A DNA stretch of 35,455 nucleotides from Nocardioides sp. YR527 (lineage in GTDB: Bacteria; Actinomycetota; Actinomycetes; Propionibacteriales; Nocardioidaceae), in contig NZ_FNFN01000017.1 of NCBI RefSeq assembly GCF_900101045.1, positions 1 through 35,455 on the forward strand, read 5' to 3'. Under the pieces are notes generated by a model. It searched no databases. It had not been told where the DNA came from and saw only the letters and a program-made list of their open reading frames with translations. Of this stretch, positions 1 through 8,567 are shown piece by piece. Numbering within the stretch: the stretch's first letter is position 1; each line of letters starts with the position of its first letter. The position numbers were made by a program, and so were the translations under genes.

Positions 1-69
1 CCTTGTTCGCTGACTGCGTAACTGTCATCTGACCAGCACAAATCGGTCGCGTCATGGTGCTCGAACGCA

Positions 70-75
70 TATAAT
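70..75 (+). promoter_or_regulatory. Perfect TATAAT -10 element of the first HNH gene
   Basis: A perfect TATAAT lies only 7 bases before the ATG at 83. That puts the expected transcription start at or next to the start codon, so the mRNA is probably leaderless, and no Shine-Dalgarno sequence is visible. No convincing -35 element is seen 16-18 bases upstream. Confidence 0.55.
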
Positions 76-82
76 AACGGCT

Positions 83-1378
83 ATGTACGAGACCATCGAC
101 CACCTCCTCGACGGGCCACCACCCGGTGCGTCCGAGGGTGAGCTGGTCGACTGGATCAGTCGTCTCGAACAGGTCAAGTGCACCGCCGAGGCCGTGCAGG
201 CACAAGCAGCGGTACGTCTCGACGAAGCTGTTCGCGAGCGCCACTCGGCGGCCGGGGTCCCAGCCCGGAAGCTCGGCGAAGGAGTGGCCTCCCAGGTCGC
301 GTTGGCGCGACGGGTCTCACCCGAACGCGGCGCGAAGCTGCTCGGGTTGGCGAAGATCCTGATCGCCGAGATGCCGCACACCTTCGCGTTGATGAAAGCG
401 GGACTGTTCTCCCAATGGCAGGCCACCATCCTCGCCCGCGAGACCGCCTGCCTCTCGGTGGAGAACCGTCGGGTCATCGACCACCGGCTCTGCGCTTTAG
501 GGCCCGACGGTGAGGCACCCAAGGTCGTGGTGATGGGGCTGCGGCAGCTCGAGAACGCCGCCAAGAAACTCGCGATCACCCTCGACCAGGATTCCGTGGT
601 CGCCCGGGCGGCGAACGCCGTCAAGGACCGTCGGGTCAGTCTGCGGCCCGCACCGGACACCATGACCTGGCTCGGTGCGCTACTGCCGGTCAAGGACGGC
701 GTCGCCGTCTTCGCCGCCCTGGACCAGGCAGCCAACGCCGCCCGAGCCGCCGGGGACGAGCGGACCCGGGGTCAGGTCATGGCCGACACCCTCATCGACC
801 GAGTCACCGGCCGCGAGAGCGCCGGGGTGGGGCCTCGGGTCGAGGTCAAGATCGTGATGACCGCCGACTCCCTCACCAACGACGCGGATCAGCCCGCCTT
901 CGTCGAGGGCTACGGGCCCGTCCCCGCGGCCTGGGCCCGCGACGCACTCGCTGATGCCGAGGTGTTCGTCCGGCGTCTGTTCACCGACCCGGCCGGTCAA
1001 CTGGTCGCCATGGAATCCCGCTCACGCAGAGCACCCGACGGGCTGGCCGAGTTCATCACCACCCGCGACAGCGGGACCTGCCGCACCAACGGGTGTGATG
1101 CCCCGATCCGCAACATCGACCACATCCAACGCCACACCGACGGCGGCGAAACCAGCGCCCAGAATCTGCAGGGCCTGTGCGAACGATGCAACCAAGCCAA
1201 GGAAGCCCCCGGCTGGCAAGCCAGACCCGGACCAGACGGCAGCATCACCACCATCACACCCACGGGCCACATCTACTCCAGCCCGCCACCAGACACCTGG
1301 GCACCGGACCCACCGCCCCTGTCCCGGGCAGAGTTCAGGCTGCGTGACGTACTCCTCGATCACCGCCTCGCAGCATGA
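83..1378 (+). CDS. DUF222 / HNH endonuclease domain protein (13E12 repeat type)
   Basis: The 431-residue protein has a helical, Ala-rich DUF222 region (about residues 20-290) followed by an HNH nuclease domain (about 325-375). The HNH zinc knuckle and active site are visible: C333 and C338, D346-H347, N361, and C366-x2-C369 followed by N370-x2-K. The last His of the classic motif is replaced by Asn, as in many McrA-like HNH domains. These genes are multicopy in Nocardioides and mycobacteria, and their biological role is unclear; DNA cleavage is inferred from the motif. The ATG at 83 is favoured because TATAAT at 70-75 would give a leaderless transcript. A second, divergent member lies at 34511-35455 on the other strand. 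Confidence 0.9.
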   Translation: MYETIDHLLDGPPPGASEGELVDWISRLEQVKCTAEAVQAQAAVRLDEAVRERHSAAGVPARKLGEGVASQVALARRVSPERGAKLLGLAKILIAEMPHTFALMKAGLFSQWQATILARETACLSVENRRVIDHRLCALGPDGEAPKVVVMGLRQLENAAKKLAITLDQDSVVARAANAVKDRRVSLRPAPDTMTWLGALLPVKDGVAVFAALDQAANAARAAGDERTRGQVMADTLIDRVTGRESAGVGPRVEVKIVMTADSLTNDADQPAFVEGYGPVPAAWARDALADAEVFVRRLFTDPAGQLVAMESRSRRAPDGLAEFITTRDSGTCRTNGCDAPIRNIDHIQRHTDGGETSAQNLQGLCERCNQAKEAPGWQARPGPDGSITTITPTGHIYSSPPPDTWAPDPPPLSRAEFRLRDVLLDHRLAA

Positions 1379-1403
1379 TCACCAACTTTCTTCGGATCGG
1401 TGC

Positions 1404-1435
1404 TTGACCTTGACGCTGCGTCAGGCCTGCACTCT
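1404..1435 (+). promoter_or_regulatory. Candidate long-spacer promoter/operator of the DUF1048 gene
   Basis: A TTGACC -35 (1404-1409) is followed by a perfect palindrome, TGACGCTGCGTCA (1411-1423), and then a poor -10 region near 1429-1435. The spacer would be 19-20 bases. A palindrome filling an over-long spacer is the layout of MerR-family promoters. The weak -10 makes this tentative, and no MerR gene lies nearby. Confidence 0.35.
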
Positions 1436-1492
1436 TCTTCCATCGGCCCCACCAAGGGAACCGAACAACACCACAGAAGAAGGAGCACCACC

Positions 1493-1828
1493 ATGAACAA
1501 CCTCCTCAGCCGCCTCGTAGGTGACAAGAAGGACTGGAAGCGCATGGAAGCCCGCGCCGCCCAGCTCCCCGCCGACTACCGCACCGTCTACGCAGAGATG
1601 AAGAACTACATGTGGCGCTTCACCGCCGGCGACGGCATGGACATCGTCGCCATCCTCCGCGACGTACTCGATCTGTTCGAGACCGAAGCCGCCGCCGGAC
1701 GCAGCGTCATCGAGGTCACCGGCCCCGACCTCGCCGCGTTCTGCGACGCCCGACTCCCCGAGCAGCACGACGCCTACCGCAACAAGCTCCGCGCCAACCT
1801 CAACGAGGTCGCCCAGAAGCTCGCATGA
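1493..1828 (+). CDS. DUF1048 family small protein
   Basis: This is a 111-residue soluble helical protein. The N-terminal GDKKDWK stretch, the central YMWRF-GDGMD block and the later LDLFE-EVTG-DLAAFCD segments match the DUF1048 family as I know it, and the length is typical. In Firmicutes such genes often neighbour PadR regulators; here there is none, and the biochemical function is unknown. The ATG at 1493 follows AGAAGGAG at 8-base spacing and gives the family's usual N-terminus, so I prefer it to the in-frame start at 1400. The gene is flanked by a possible MerR-type operator upstream and a strong hairpin downstream, which suggests a monocistronic unit. Confidence 0.8.
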   Translation: MNNLLSRLVGDKKDWKRMEARAAQLPADYRTVYAEMKNYMWRFTAGDGMDIVAILRDVLDLFETEAAAGRSVIEVTGPDLAAFCDARLPEQHDAYRNKLRANLNEVAQKLA

Positions 1829-1850
1829 GCCCGGCGATACTCACCCGCAC

Positions 1851-1892
1851 ATCCCCTGTCGCGAGCCGGGAAGGCCGCTCGCGACAGGGGAT
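1851..1892 (+). terminator. Long perfect hairpin after the DUF1048 gene
   Basis: ATCCCCTGTCGCGAGC (1851-1866) is perfectly complementary to 1877-1892, giving a 16-bp stem with a 10-base loop. It starts 22 bases after the stop codon. There is no U-tract, which is common for actinobacterial terminators. It should end the DUF1048 transcript before the symporter gene. Confidence 0.7.
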
Positions 1893-2013
1893 CCGTACTT
1901 CGCGGGTCGAAATGTCCGGATAAGACTGTGGTTCACCTCTTCCACGTGGTCCACTGTGACGCACATCTCACACGGCCGATCGTGGCGGCTGCCCCGCATG
2001 CTGGAGGAACACA

Positions 2014-2901
2014 GTGAACGACTCGGTCCTGCTCTCGGTCGGCCTCCCCATCGCCTTGGCCATCATCATGTTCGGGCTGGGCCTGAGCCTGACCCCGGGA
2101 GACTTCCGCCGGGTCGTACGCACTCCACGAGCCGTGTTCGTCGCGCTCACGCTCCAGATCGTGGTCCTGCCGATGATCGCGTTCGGACTGGTCGTGGTCG
2201 CGGACGTGGATCCGCTGATCGCCGTCGGGGTCATGCTGTTGGCCGCGTCGCCGGGCGGGACGACGGCGAACCTGTTCAGCCACCTGTTCCGTGGCGACGT
2301 CGCGCTCAACGTGACGCTGACCGCGGTCAACTCGGTGCTCGCGGCGGTGTCGATCCCGTTGATCACCAACGCGGCGATCAGCTACTTCGACGCGGGCGAC
2401 ACCTTGGGCCTGCAGTTCGGCAAGGTCGTCCAGGTCATCGCGATCGTGCTGATCCCGGTCGGCATCGGGATGCTGGTGCGGAGCCGGTCGGCGACGTTCG
2501 CCGCCCGAGCGGACCGTCCGGTGCGGATCTTCTCGATCGTCGTACTGGTCATGGTCTCGGTCGGCGCGATCCTCGGGGAGCGGGAGAACATCGCCGACTA
2601 CCTCCGCGAGATCGGCGTGGTCGTGACGCTGTTCTGCTGTGCAAGCCTCTGCCTCGGCTACCTCGGCGCTCGGGTGTTCCGGCTCGGCCAGGCGCAGGCG
2701 ATCGCCACCTCGATGGAGGTCGGGATCCACAACACCACCGTGGCCCTCACCATCGCCCTCAGCGTGCTCGACAACACGACCGTGGCGATCCCGGCCGCGG
2801 TCTACAGCATCGTGATGTACGTCCTCGCCACCGCCTTCGGCTTCCTCATCACCCGCTCCCGCGTCGCGCGGCCCTCCACTCCGCACGACGTCACCACCTG
2901 A
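2014..2901 (+). CDS. Bile acid:sodium symporter (BASS) family transporter
   Basis: The 295-residue integral membrane protein has about nine or ten hydrophobic segments. It begins with a helix containing MFGLGLSL and contains the conserved LLAASPGGTTANLFSHL block (about residues 75-92) and a later EVGIHNTTVALTIAL block (about 236-250). These match the two discontinuous-helix motifs that bind sodium in BASS/ASBT transporters. The length is normal for bacterial members. The substrate (bile acid, pantothenate, keto acid or other organic anion) cannot be told from sequence. The start is GTG at 2014, preceded by CTGGAGGAA. The gene is convergent with the MFS gene that follows. Confidence 0.87.
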   Translation: MNDSVLLSVGLPIALAIIMFGLGLSLTPGDFRRVVRTPRAVFVALTLQIVVLPMIAFGLVVVADVDPLIAVGVMLLAASPGGTTANLFSHLFRGDVALNVTLTAVNSVLAAVSIPLITNAAISYFDAGDTLGLQFGKVVQVIAIVLIPVGIGMLVRSRSATFAARADRPVRIFSIVVLVMVSVGAILGERENIADYLREIGVVVTLFCCASLCLGYLGARVFRLGQAQAIATSMEVGIHNTTVALTIALSVLDNTTVAIPAAVYSIVMYVLATAFGFLITRSRVARPSTPHDVTT

Positions 2902-2922
2902 TCTCCATCCGGCGGAGAAGCA

Positions 2923-2940
2923 TCGAGCGGACCCGCTCGA
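2923..2940. terminator. Short hairpin between convergent genes
   Basis: TCGAGCG-GACC-CGCTCGA forms a 7-bp stem with a 4-base loop in the 40-base gap between the convergent symporter and MFS genes. It could stop transcription from both sides. There is no U-tract. Confidence 0.45.
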
Positions 2941-2941
2941 G

Positions 2942-4444
2942 CTACGGTCCGTCGAGCATGTCCTTGGGCAGCCCGACCTGTCGGCAGGCAGCGACCGAGA
3001 CCTCGGGCCGCGGCTGCATCACCTCCTCGGCATCGCCTCGGCGCGGGAACGAGTACCAGGCGCCGACCGCACCGAGGGAGAGAAGGAAGAGGCAGACCAG
3101 CGTGAAGGCCGCGTTGACCGCATCGACACCGCCGGCCGGGACGCTCGCAGCGAGCACCGCCTCACCGAGTCCGGGCGGAAGGATGGCGGTAAGCAGGGTG
3201 AGGGCGACGGCCAGACTGAGTACGTTGCCCGTGTTCTGCAGCATCAGACGCGTGGCGTTGACGACGCCCAGCGCGTCCTCGGGCGCCCGCTCCAGAAGGA
3301 CCGTCGCGTTGGTGCCGATGAACAGCCCGGTCGCCAGGCCGACGATCGCGAGCGTCGCCATCACCATCCAGGTCAGCTCGAGATGGATCGCGAGCGCGAC
3401 CAGAGCGACGCCACACGTACCCACCACCGATCCTCCGGACATGATCTGGTGCGGCGTCCAGCGGCGCGAGAGCCAACCGAGGGTCAGTGAGGCAGTGATC
3501 ATCCCGACCGGCATCGGCAGCAGCATCATCCCCGCCGTCCCCGGAGCGACGCCGACGACGCTCTGGAAGTAGAGGCTGGCCAGCACGACCAGCGGGAACC
3601 GTCCGGCCCCCGTGAAGAAGCCTGCGAGGAAGAGCTTCCCGACACGGCGGATGACGGCGACGTCGAGCACAGGAGCCGTCGCACGCCGTTCGACGAACAG
3701 CAGGACCGGGACCAAGACGACCGATCCCACGACGCATCCGATCACCAACGGATGCAGCCATCCGAGGTCGGTCAGCGACGTGATCCCGAGGGTCAGCATG
3801 ACCACGCCGACCATGATCACCAGGTTGCCGGGGAGATCGAGACCGACGGCGCGCTTGTCCACCACAGGTCGCGGCAGCAGCAGATGTCCCGCCACCAACG
3901 CGGTCAGGCAGACCGGCACGTTGAACCAGAACACCCACTGCCAGCCGACGTGGTCGACGATCAGGCCCCCGACCGTCGGCCCGATGAGGTTGGCGGTGGG
4001 GAACGAGGCGGCGTACAGGCCCATCGCGCCGCCCAGGGACGAGCGCGGGAAGGCCTGATGGATGAGCGTGGCGCCGTTGCCGATGAGCACCGCGCCGCCG
4101 ATCGCGCTGACCACACGGAGCCCGATGAGCACCTCGACGTTCGGAGCGAAGCCGGCCAGCAGGCTCGCCAGCGAGAAGAGGACCAGCCCGCCCAGGTAGA
4201 GGCTCCGCTGGCCCCAGACGTCGCTGAGGCGGCCGAAGAGGAGCAGGCAGGCGGTGTTGGCGACCATGTAGGAGAGCAGGAGCCAGCTCCCCTCCGCCGA
4301 GCTCACCTCGAACTCCCGACTCAGCGTCGGCAGCGCGACGTTGAGAGAGCTCGCGTTGAGCGCCATCACCGCGCTGACCAGGCAGACCACGATCAGCGTG
4401 GAACGCGCAGCGCCCGTCACTTCGGTGGGTTCGGACTCGCTCAT
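2942..4444 (-). CDS. DHA2-type (14-TM) MFS drug/solute exporter
   Basis: The 500-residue protein is long for the major facilitator superfamily and has about fourteen hydrophobic segments, as expected for the DHA2 (EmrB/QacA) branch of proton-coupled exporters. Helix 1 carries the ASSLNVALPTL pattern, and MFS motif A follows at residues 71-80 (GRLSDVWGQR). The ATG at 4444 has GGAGGTGG just upstream and gives the usual short cytoplasmic N-terminus, so a longer in-frame start at 4579 is rejected. It is divergent from the ABC operon across 225 bases that contain a TetR-type operator, so it may be co-regulated and export the operon's substrate or a toxic intermediate. That role is inference. Confidence 0.87.
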   Translation of the reverse strand: MSESEPTEVTGAARSTLIVVCLVSAVMALNASSLNVALPTLSREFEVSSAEGSWLLLSYMVANTACLLLFGRLSDVWGQRSLYLGGLVLFSLASLLAGFAPNVEVLIGLRVVSAIGGAVLIGNGATLIHQAFPRSSLGGAMGLYAASFPTANLIGPTVGGLIVDHVGWQWVFWFNVPVCLTALVAGHLLLPRPVVDKRAVGLDLPGNLVIMVGVVMLTLGITSLTDLGWLHPLVIGCVVGSVVLVPVLLFVERRATAPVLDVAVIRRVGKLFLAGFFTGAGRFPLVVLASLYFQSVVGVAPGTAGMMLLPMPVGMITASLTLGWLSRRWTPHQIMSGGSVVGTCGVALVALAIHLELTWMVMATLAIVGLATGLFIGTNATVLLERAPEDALGVVNATRLMLQNTGNVLSLAVALTLLTAILPPGLGEAVLAASVPAGGVDAVNAAFTLVCLFLLSLGAVGAWYSFPRRGDAEEVMQPRPEVSVAACRQVGLPKDMLDGP

Positions 4445-4554
4445 TCCACCTCCTGCGCCGTCCGAGACGGCGCCACCTGCGTCGTACGTCACGGCACGAC
4501 GCTGCGCCGGACGAGGTGTCGCGAGAAGAAAGTCCGATATCCGGATTGTGACCC

Positions 4555-4583
4555 TTGACACACTCGATTGGCGACCCAATGAT
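4555..4583 (+). promoter_or_regulatory. Candidate promoter of the ABC/beta-oxidation operon
   Basis: A consensus TTGACA (4555-4560) is followed after 17 bases by AATGAT (4578-4583). The predicted transcription start is near 4590, leaving about 80 bases of leader. The palindrome at 4595-4609 lies just downstream of that start, where a repressor would block transcription. Confidence 0.45.
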
Positions 4584-4594
4584 GAATCTCATCC

Positions 4595-4609
4595 TAGAGC
4601 GTGATTCTA
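4595..4609. promoter_or_regulatory. TetR-type operator (copy 1) upstream of the ABC operon
   Basis: TAGAGCGTGATTCTA has the form TAGAR-N5-TTCTA, with one mismatch between its 5-bp arms. The same motif occurs with perfect arms at 15231-15245, beside the TetR gene. The conserved spacing and shared GATTCTAGA edge make a common regulator likely. Confidence 0.6.
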
Positions 4610-4669
4610 GATTGAGCCACCAACATCGGCGACCGACACCGGTCGCGGACACGAACGGGAGGGTCCGAT

Positions 4670-5692
4670 ATGAGAGCACCAACTGGGTCCGCGAATGAGC
4701 CGCTTCTGCGCATCGAGGACCTCCACGTGGAGTTTCGGACCGGGGGCGGAACGGTCGAGGCGCTCAACGCCGTCGACCTCTGGATCGACGCGGGCGAGAC
4801 CGTCGCCGTCGTCGGCGAGTCCGGCTCCGGCAAGAGCGTGACAGCGCTCGCCGTGCTCGGCCTGCTGGGCAACGGCCGGGTCAGCGGCGGTCGGATCACC
4901 TGGGACGGCAGGGACATCACCGGAGCCGACAACCACGACATGCGCACCGTGCGGGGCAAGGACATCTCGGTGATCTTCCAGGACCCGATGACCTCCCTCG
5001 ACCCCCTCTTCACGATCGGGCACCAGCTCGTCGAGGCCTACCGGATCCACCACGACGTCTCGAAACGGAAGGCACGCGAGCGCGCGGTCGAGCTGCTGGA
5101 CCTCGTCGGCATCCCTGAGCCCGAGACGAAGTTCAAGGCGTACCCCCACCAGCTCTCGGGCGGCCAGCGGCAACGAGTCATGATCGCCGGCGCGCTGGCC
5201 TGCGACCCACGCCTGCTCATCGCCGACGAGCCGACCACCGCCCTCGACGTCACCGTCGAGGCCCAGGTCCTGGCGCTGATCCGCGACCTCCAGGACCGAA
5301 CCGGGGTCGGGCTCATGCTGATCACCCACGACATGGGCGTGGTCGCCGAGATGGCCGACCGGGTGGTCGTCTTCTACGCCGGGCAGGTCGTCGAGACCGG
5401 CACCGCGGACGAGATCCTCGACCGGCCGCAGCACCCCTACACCCAGGCGCTGCTCGATGCGATCCCGCGACGCGACACCCCGCGCGACCAGGAGATGCCG
5501 GCGATCCCCGGCGCTGTGCCCGCCCTCAACGAGATGCCCAGCGGCTGCCGCTTCGCCACCCGCTGCTCCCAGGCCGGCCCCGAGTGCGAGACGTCCCAGC
5601 CGCTACGGGACATCGCCGGCCGACAGGTCCGCTGCTGGCGTCCGGACGAGGAGCGCGGTGCTCTCGCGCCGATGGCGGAGGTGGCCCGATGA
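4670..5692 (+). CDS. Dpp/Opp-type ABC transporter ATPase, first subunit (DppD-like)
   Basis: This 340-residue nucleotide-binding subunit belongs to an ABC importer of the dipeptide/oligopeptide/nickel class. Walker A is GESGSGKSV at residues 49-57, the signature LSGGQ is at 162-166, and Walker B LLIADEP is at 182-188, followed by the D-loop TALD. The C-terminal oligo_HPY extension with its conserved cysteine set (SGCRFATRC and downstream Cys residues) is intact. The ATG at 4670 follows GGGAGG. It is the first gene of a ten-gene operon and overlaps the second ATPase by ATGA. The substrate is not readable from the ATPase; the downstream CoA-pathway genes suggest a carboxylic acid or a precursor of one. 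Confidence 0.93.
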   Translation: MRAPTGSANEPLLRIEDLHVEFRTGGGTVEALNAVDLWIDAGETVAVVGESGSGKSVTALAVLGLLGNGRVSGGRITWDGRDITGADNHDMRTVRGKDISVIFQDPMTSLDPLFTIGHQLVEAYRIHHDVSKRKARERAVELLDLVGIPEPETKFKAYPHQLSGGQRQRVMIAGALACDPRLLIADEPTTALDVTVEAQVLALIRDLQDRTGVGLMLITHDMGVVAEMADRVVVFYAGQVVETGTADEILDRPQHPYTQALLDAIPRRDTPRDQEMPAIPGAVPALNEMPSGCRFATRCSQAGPECETSQPLRDIAGRQVRCWRPDEERGALAPMAEVAR

Positions 5693-6690
5693 TCGTCCCC
5701 GGCGCCACTCCCCTCGTCGAAGCACACGATCTGGTCAAGCACTTCGGCGACGGCAAGGGCCTCCTCACCCCGCGTCGCCCACCCGTACGCGCCGTGGACG
5801 GTGTCTCCCTGACGATCAAGCGCGGCGAGACCCTCGGTCTGGTCGGGGAGTCAGGCTCCGGCAAGTCGACGCTCGGGCGTCTGATCCTCCGGCTGATCGA
5901 ACCGACCAGTGGCTCGGTCACCTTCGACGGTCACGACATCGCCGCGCTGTCGAAGAGCAGCCTGACGCAGCTTCGCAAGCGGATGCAGCTCGTCTTCCAG
6001 GACCCGTTCAGCTCGTTCAACCCACGGATGACCATCGCGCAGGTGCTGACCGAGCCGATGGTGGTCCACGGCATGGGCGACCGGGCCAGCCGCGTCAAAC
6101 GCGCCAAGGAGCTGCTCGACCTGGTCGGTCTCCCCTCGTTCGCACTGGAGCGCTACCCCCACCAGTTCTCCGGCGGCCAGGCGCAGCGCATCGGGATCGC
6201 CCGAGCACTCGCCACCGACCCCGATCTCATCGTCTGTGACGAGGCGGTCAGCGCACTCGACGTCTCCGTCCAGGCGCAGGTGCTCAACCTGCTCAAGGAG
6301 GTCCAGCGCGAGCTCGGGCTCTCCTATCTCTTCATCGCGCACGACCTCAACGTGGTGCGCTACATCTCCGACCGCGTCTGCGTGATGTACCTCGGCAAGC
6401 TCGCCGAGGTGGCCCACGCCGACGACATCAGCGAGCGGCCGAGACATCCCTACTCACAGGCCCTGATGGCGTCGATCCCCTCCCCCGACGCCCATCACCA
6501 GCTGCGTACGCCGCTCGCCGGCGAGATCCCCAGCCCGCGACGGCCCCCGTCGGGCTGCCGGTTCCACCCGCGGTGCAGCCAGAGCATCGACGGCTGCGAC
6601 CGCGACGAGCCGGAGCTGCTGACCATCGGCGGCTCGGGCGACGCGCGCAGCGTCGCCTGCCACCTCTTCGACCCCACTTCCGCGAGGTGA
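5689..6690 (+). CDS. Dpp/Opp-type ABC transporter ATPase, second subunit (DppF/OppF-like)
   Basis: The 333-residue partner ATPase has Walker A GESGSGKST (residues 53-61), the signature FSGGQ (160-164) and the Walker B pair D184-E185. The C-terminal oligo_HPY region again contains the SGCRFHPRC cysteine motif. The insertion before strand 2 (about residues 22-33) is typical of OppF/DppF relative to OppD/DppD. The ATG at 5689 overlaps the preceding stop as ATGA, so the two ATPases are translationally coupled; a longer in-frame reading from 5584 is discounted. Four bases separate its stop from the first permease gene. Confidence 0.92.
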   Translation: MIVPGATPLVEAHDLVKHFGDGKGLLTPRRPPVRAVDGVSLTIKRGETLGLVGESGSGKSTLGRLILRLIEPTSGSVTFDGHDIAALSKSSLTQLRKRMQLVFQDPFSSFNPRMTIAQVLTEPMVVHGMGDRASRVKRAKELLDLVGLPSFALERYPHQFSGGQAQRIGIARALATDPDLIVCDEAVSALDVSVQAQVLNLLKEVQRELGLSYLFIAHDLNVVRYISDRVCVMYLGKLAEVAHADDISERPRHPYSQALMASIPSPDAHHQLRTPLAGEIPSPRRPPSGCRFHPRCSQSIDGCDRDEPELLTIGGSGDARSVACHLFDPTSAR

Positions 6691-6694
6691 TCGC

Positions 6695-7657
6695 ATGCTT
6701 CTCTACGCCGGACGACGCCTGACCTACGGCCTGCTCGTGCTCGCCCTGGTCGCCACTCTGGTCTTCCTCATCATCCGACTGATCCCCGGCGACGCCGTAC
6801 GGCTCCAGCTCGCCGACGCCCCCGGCGTCACCCAGGCCCAGATCGACCAGCGCACCGCCGAGCTCGGCCTGGACGAGCCGATCCTGACCCAGTTCGGCCA
6901 CTTCGTCGGCGGGCTCGCCCAAGGCGACCTGGGCGACTCGTTCGACGACGAACGCCCGGTCACGACCAAGATCCTCGAACGACTTCCCGCCACCCTCGAG
7001 CTCGGGCTGCTGGCCATCCTCTTCGGCATCCTGCTCGGCGTGCCGTTCGGCATGCTCTCGGCGATCCGGCATCACAGCGTCGTCGACAACGTCATGCGCT
7101 TCCTGGCGGTCATCGGCATGTCCCTGCCGAACTTCTGGCTGGCTCTGCTCCTGATCACCTTCCTGGCCCTCTGGTTCGGCTGGTCCCCACCCCTGGTGTA
7201 CGCCTCTCCCACCGAGGACCTCGGCCAGAACCTCGTCCACATGGCACTCCCGGCGATCGCCCTGGGCGCGGCGACGATGGCGAGCATCGCCCGGATGCTG
7301 CGCTCCTCGCTGCTGGAGGTGCTCGGCTCCAACTTCATCCGCACCATCCGCTCCCGCGGCGCGTCCGAGCGGGTGGTCGTGCTCAAGCACGCCGGCCGCA
7401 GCTCGCTGATCCCGGTCTTCACCGTGCTCGGCCTGCAGGTGGGTCACATCCTCGGCGGCACCGTCATCCTCGAACGGATCTTCGCGATCCCGGGGATGGG
7501 GTCGCTGATCTTCGAGGCGGTCGGGCAGCGCGACTACCCGGTCATCCTCGGCTGCGTCATCTTCTACGGCGCCATCTTCATCCTCGTCAACGTCGTGGTC
7601 GACCTGCTCTACGCGGTCATCGACCCGCGGATCCGTTACGAAGGAGCCTCGGCATGA
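6695..7657 (+). CDS. Dpp/Opp-type ABC transporter permease (DppB-like)
   Basis: The 320-residue inner-membrane permease has about six transmembrane helices. The N-terminus has the family pattern of a first helix followed by IPGDAV and then the periplasmic segment containing LGLDEPILTQF. The EAA-type coupling loop for the ATPases lies near residues 213-240 (IRSRGASE region), and the C-terminal part has the usual LERIFAIPGMGSL segment. The ATG at 6695 comes 4 bases after the upstream stop and GAGGTGA serves as ribosome site. Its stop overlaps the next permease start. Confidence 0.92.
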   Translation: MLLYAGRRLTYGLLVLALVATLVFLIIRLIPGDAVRLQLADAPGVTQAQIDQRTAELGLDEPILTQFGHFVGGLAQGDLGDSFDDERPVTTKILERLPATLELGLLAILFGILLGVPFGMLSAIRHHSVVDNVMRFLAVIGMSLPNFWLALLLITFLALWFGWSPPLVYASPTEDLGQNLVHMALPAIALGAATMASIARMLRSSLLEVLGSNFIRTIRSRGASERVVVLKHAGRSSLIPVFTVLGLQVGHILGGTVILERIFAIPGMGSLIFEAVGQRDYPVILGCVIFYGAIFILVNVVVDLLYAVIDPRIRYEGASA

Positions 7658-8541
7658 GCATCGCCATCTCCGGGACCGCGCGCGCGGCCCACCGACCACG
7701 AGCCCGCAGCGGCCTGGTCCGGTTCACCAGGGAGCAGCCCCTCGGCGCCATCGCCCTCTTCCTGATCACGCTCTTCGTCGTGGTCGCCGTCCTGGCGCCC
7801 TGGATCGCCCCGTACGACCCGCTCGCCCAGGACCGGGTGAACATCCTGACCGCACCGGGGGTCGGCGGCCATCTCGCCGGCACCGACGAGCTCGGCCGGG
7901 ACGTCTTGAGCCGGTCGCTCTACGGCGCCCGGACCTCCCTGTTGATCGCGGTCGCCACGCTCGCTCTCGGCGGCGCGATCGGCCTGGTCGTCGGTGTCGT
8001 GTCCGGCTACTTCGGCGGCACCTGGATCGACTCCGTACTCCAGCGCATCATGGACGCGCTGATGGCGATCCCCTCGATCGTGCTGCTGCTGTTCGTGGCC
8101 GCCCTGCTCGGACCGAGCGTACGCAACACCGTGATCGCCCTCAGCCTGCTGGTGATCCCCTCGATCAACCGCGTCGCCCGCGGCGAGATGCTCCGCATCC
8201 GCGAGGAGCCGTACGTCGAGGCCGCCCGCTCGGTCGGCTGCGGCACCCCACGGATCCTGATCCGCTACGGCCTGCCCAACCTGATGGCCCCGCTCTTCGT
8301 CATGGGCTCGCTGCTCTTCGCGGTCATCCTCATCGCCGAGTCCGCGCTCAGCTTCCTGGGCATCGGCACCCCGCCGCCGACCCCCTCCTGGGGCCGGATG
8401 CTGAGCGAGGGCCGCAGCCAGCTCGAGATCGCCCCGTGGATGACGGTCGTTCCCGGCCTGATCCTCTCCGTGTCCGTCCTGGCGTTCAACCTGCTCGGCG
8501 ACGCCATGCGCGACTTCCTCGACCCCAAACAGCGCCGCTAG
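7654..8541 (+). CDS. Dpp/Opp-type ABC transporter permease (DppC-like)
   Basis: The second permease is 295 residues long. It begins with an N-terminal cytoplasmic extension and a first helix, then carries the family signature GTDELGRDVLSR (about residues 73-84) that precedes the BPD_transp_1 domain. The EAA coupling loop includes YVEAARSVGCG (about 188-198), and GIGTPPPTPSWGRML (about 235-249) is the usual C-terminal motif. The start codon overlaps the dppB-like stop as ATGA. Together with the preceding three genes and the lipoprotein that follows, it completes a full ABC importer. Confidence 0.92.
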   Translation: MSIAISGTARAAHRPRARSGLVRFTREQPLGAIALFLITLFVVVAVLAPWIAPYDPLAQDRVNILTAPGVGGHLAGTDELGRDVLSRSLYGARTSLLIAVATLALGGAIGLVVGVVSGYFGGTWIDSVLQRIMDALMAIPSIVLLLFVAALLGPSVRNTVIALSLLVIPSINRVARGEMLRIREEPYVEAARSVGCGTPRILIRYGLPNLMAPLFVMGSLLFAVILIAESALSFLGIGTPPPTPSWGRMLSEGRSQLEIAPWMTVVPGLILSVSVLAFNLLGDAMRDFLDPKQRR

Positions 8542-8567
8542 CCCCATCCCACCCCAAGGAGTCCGTG

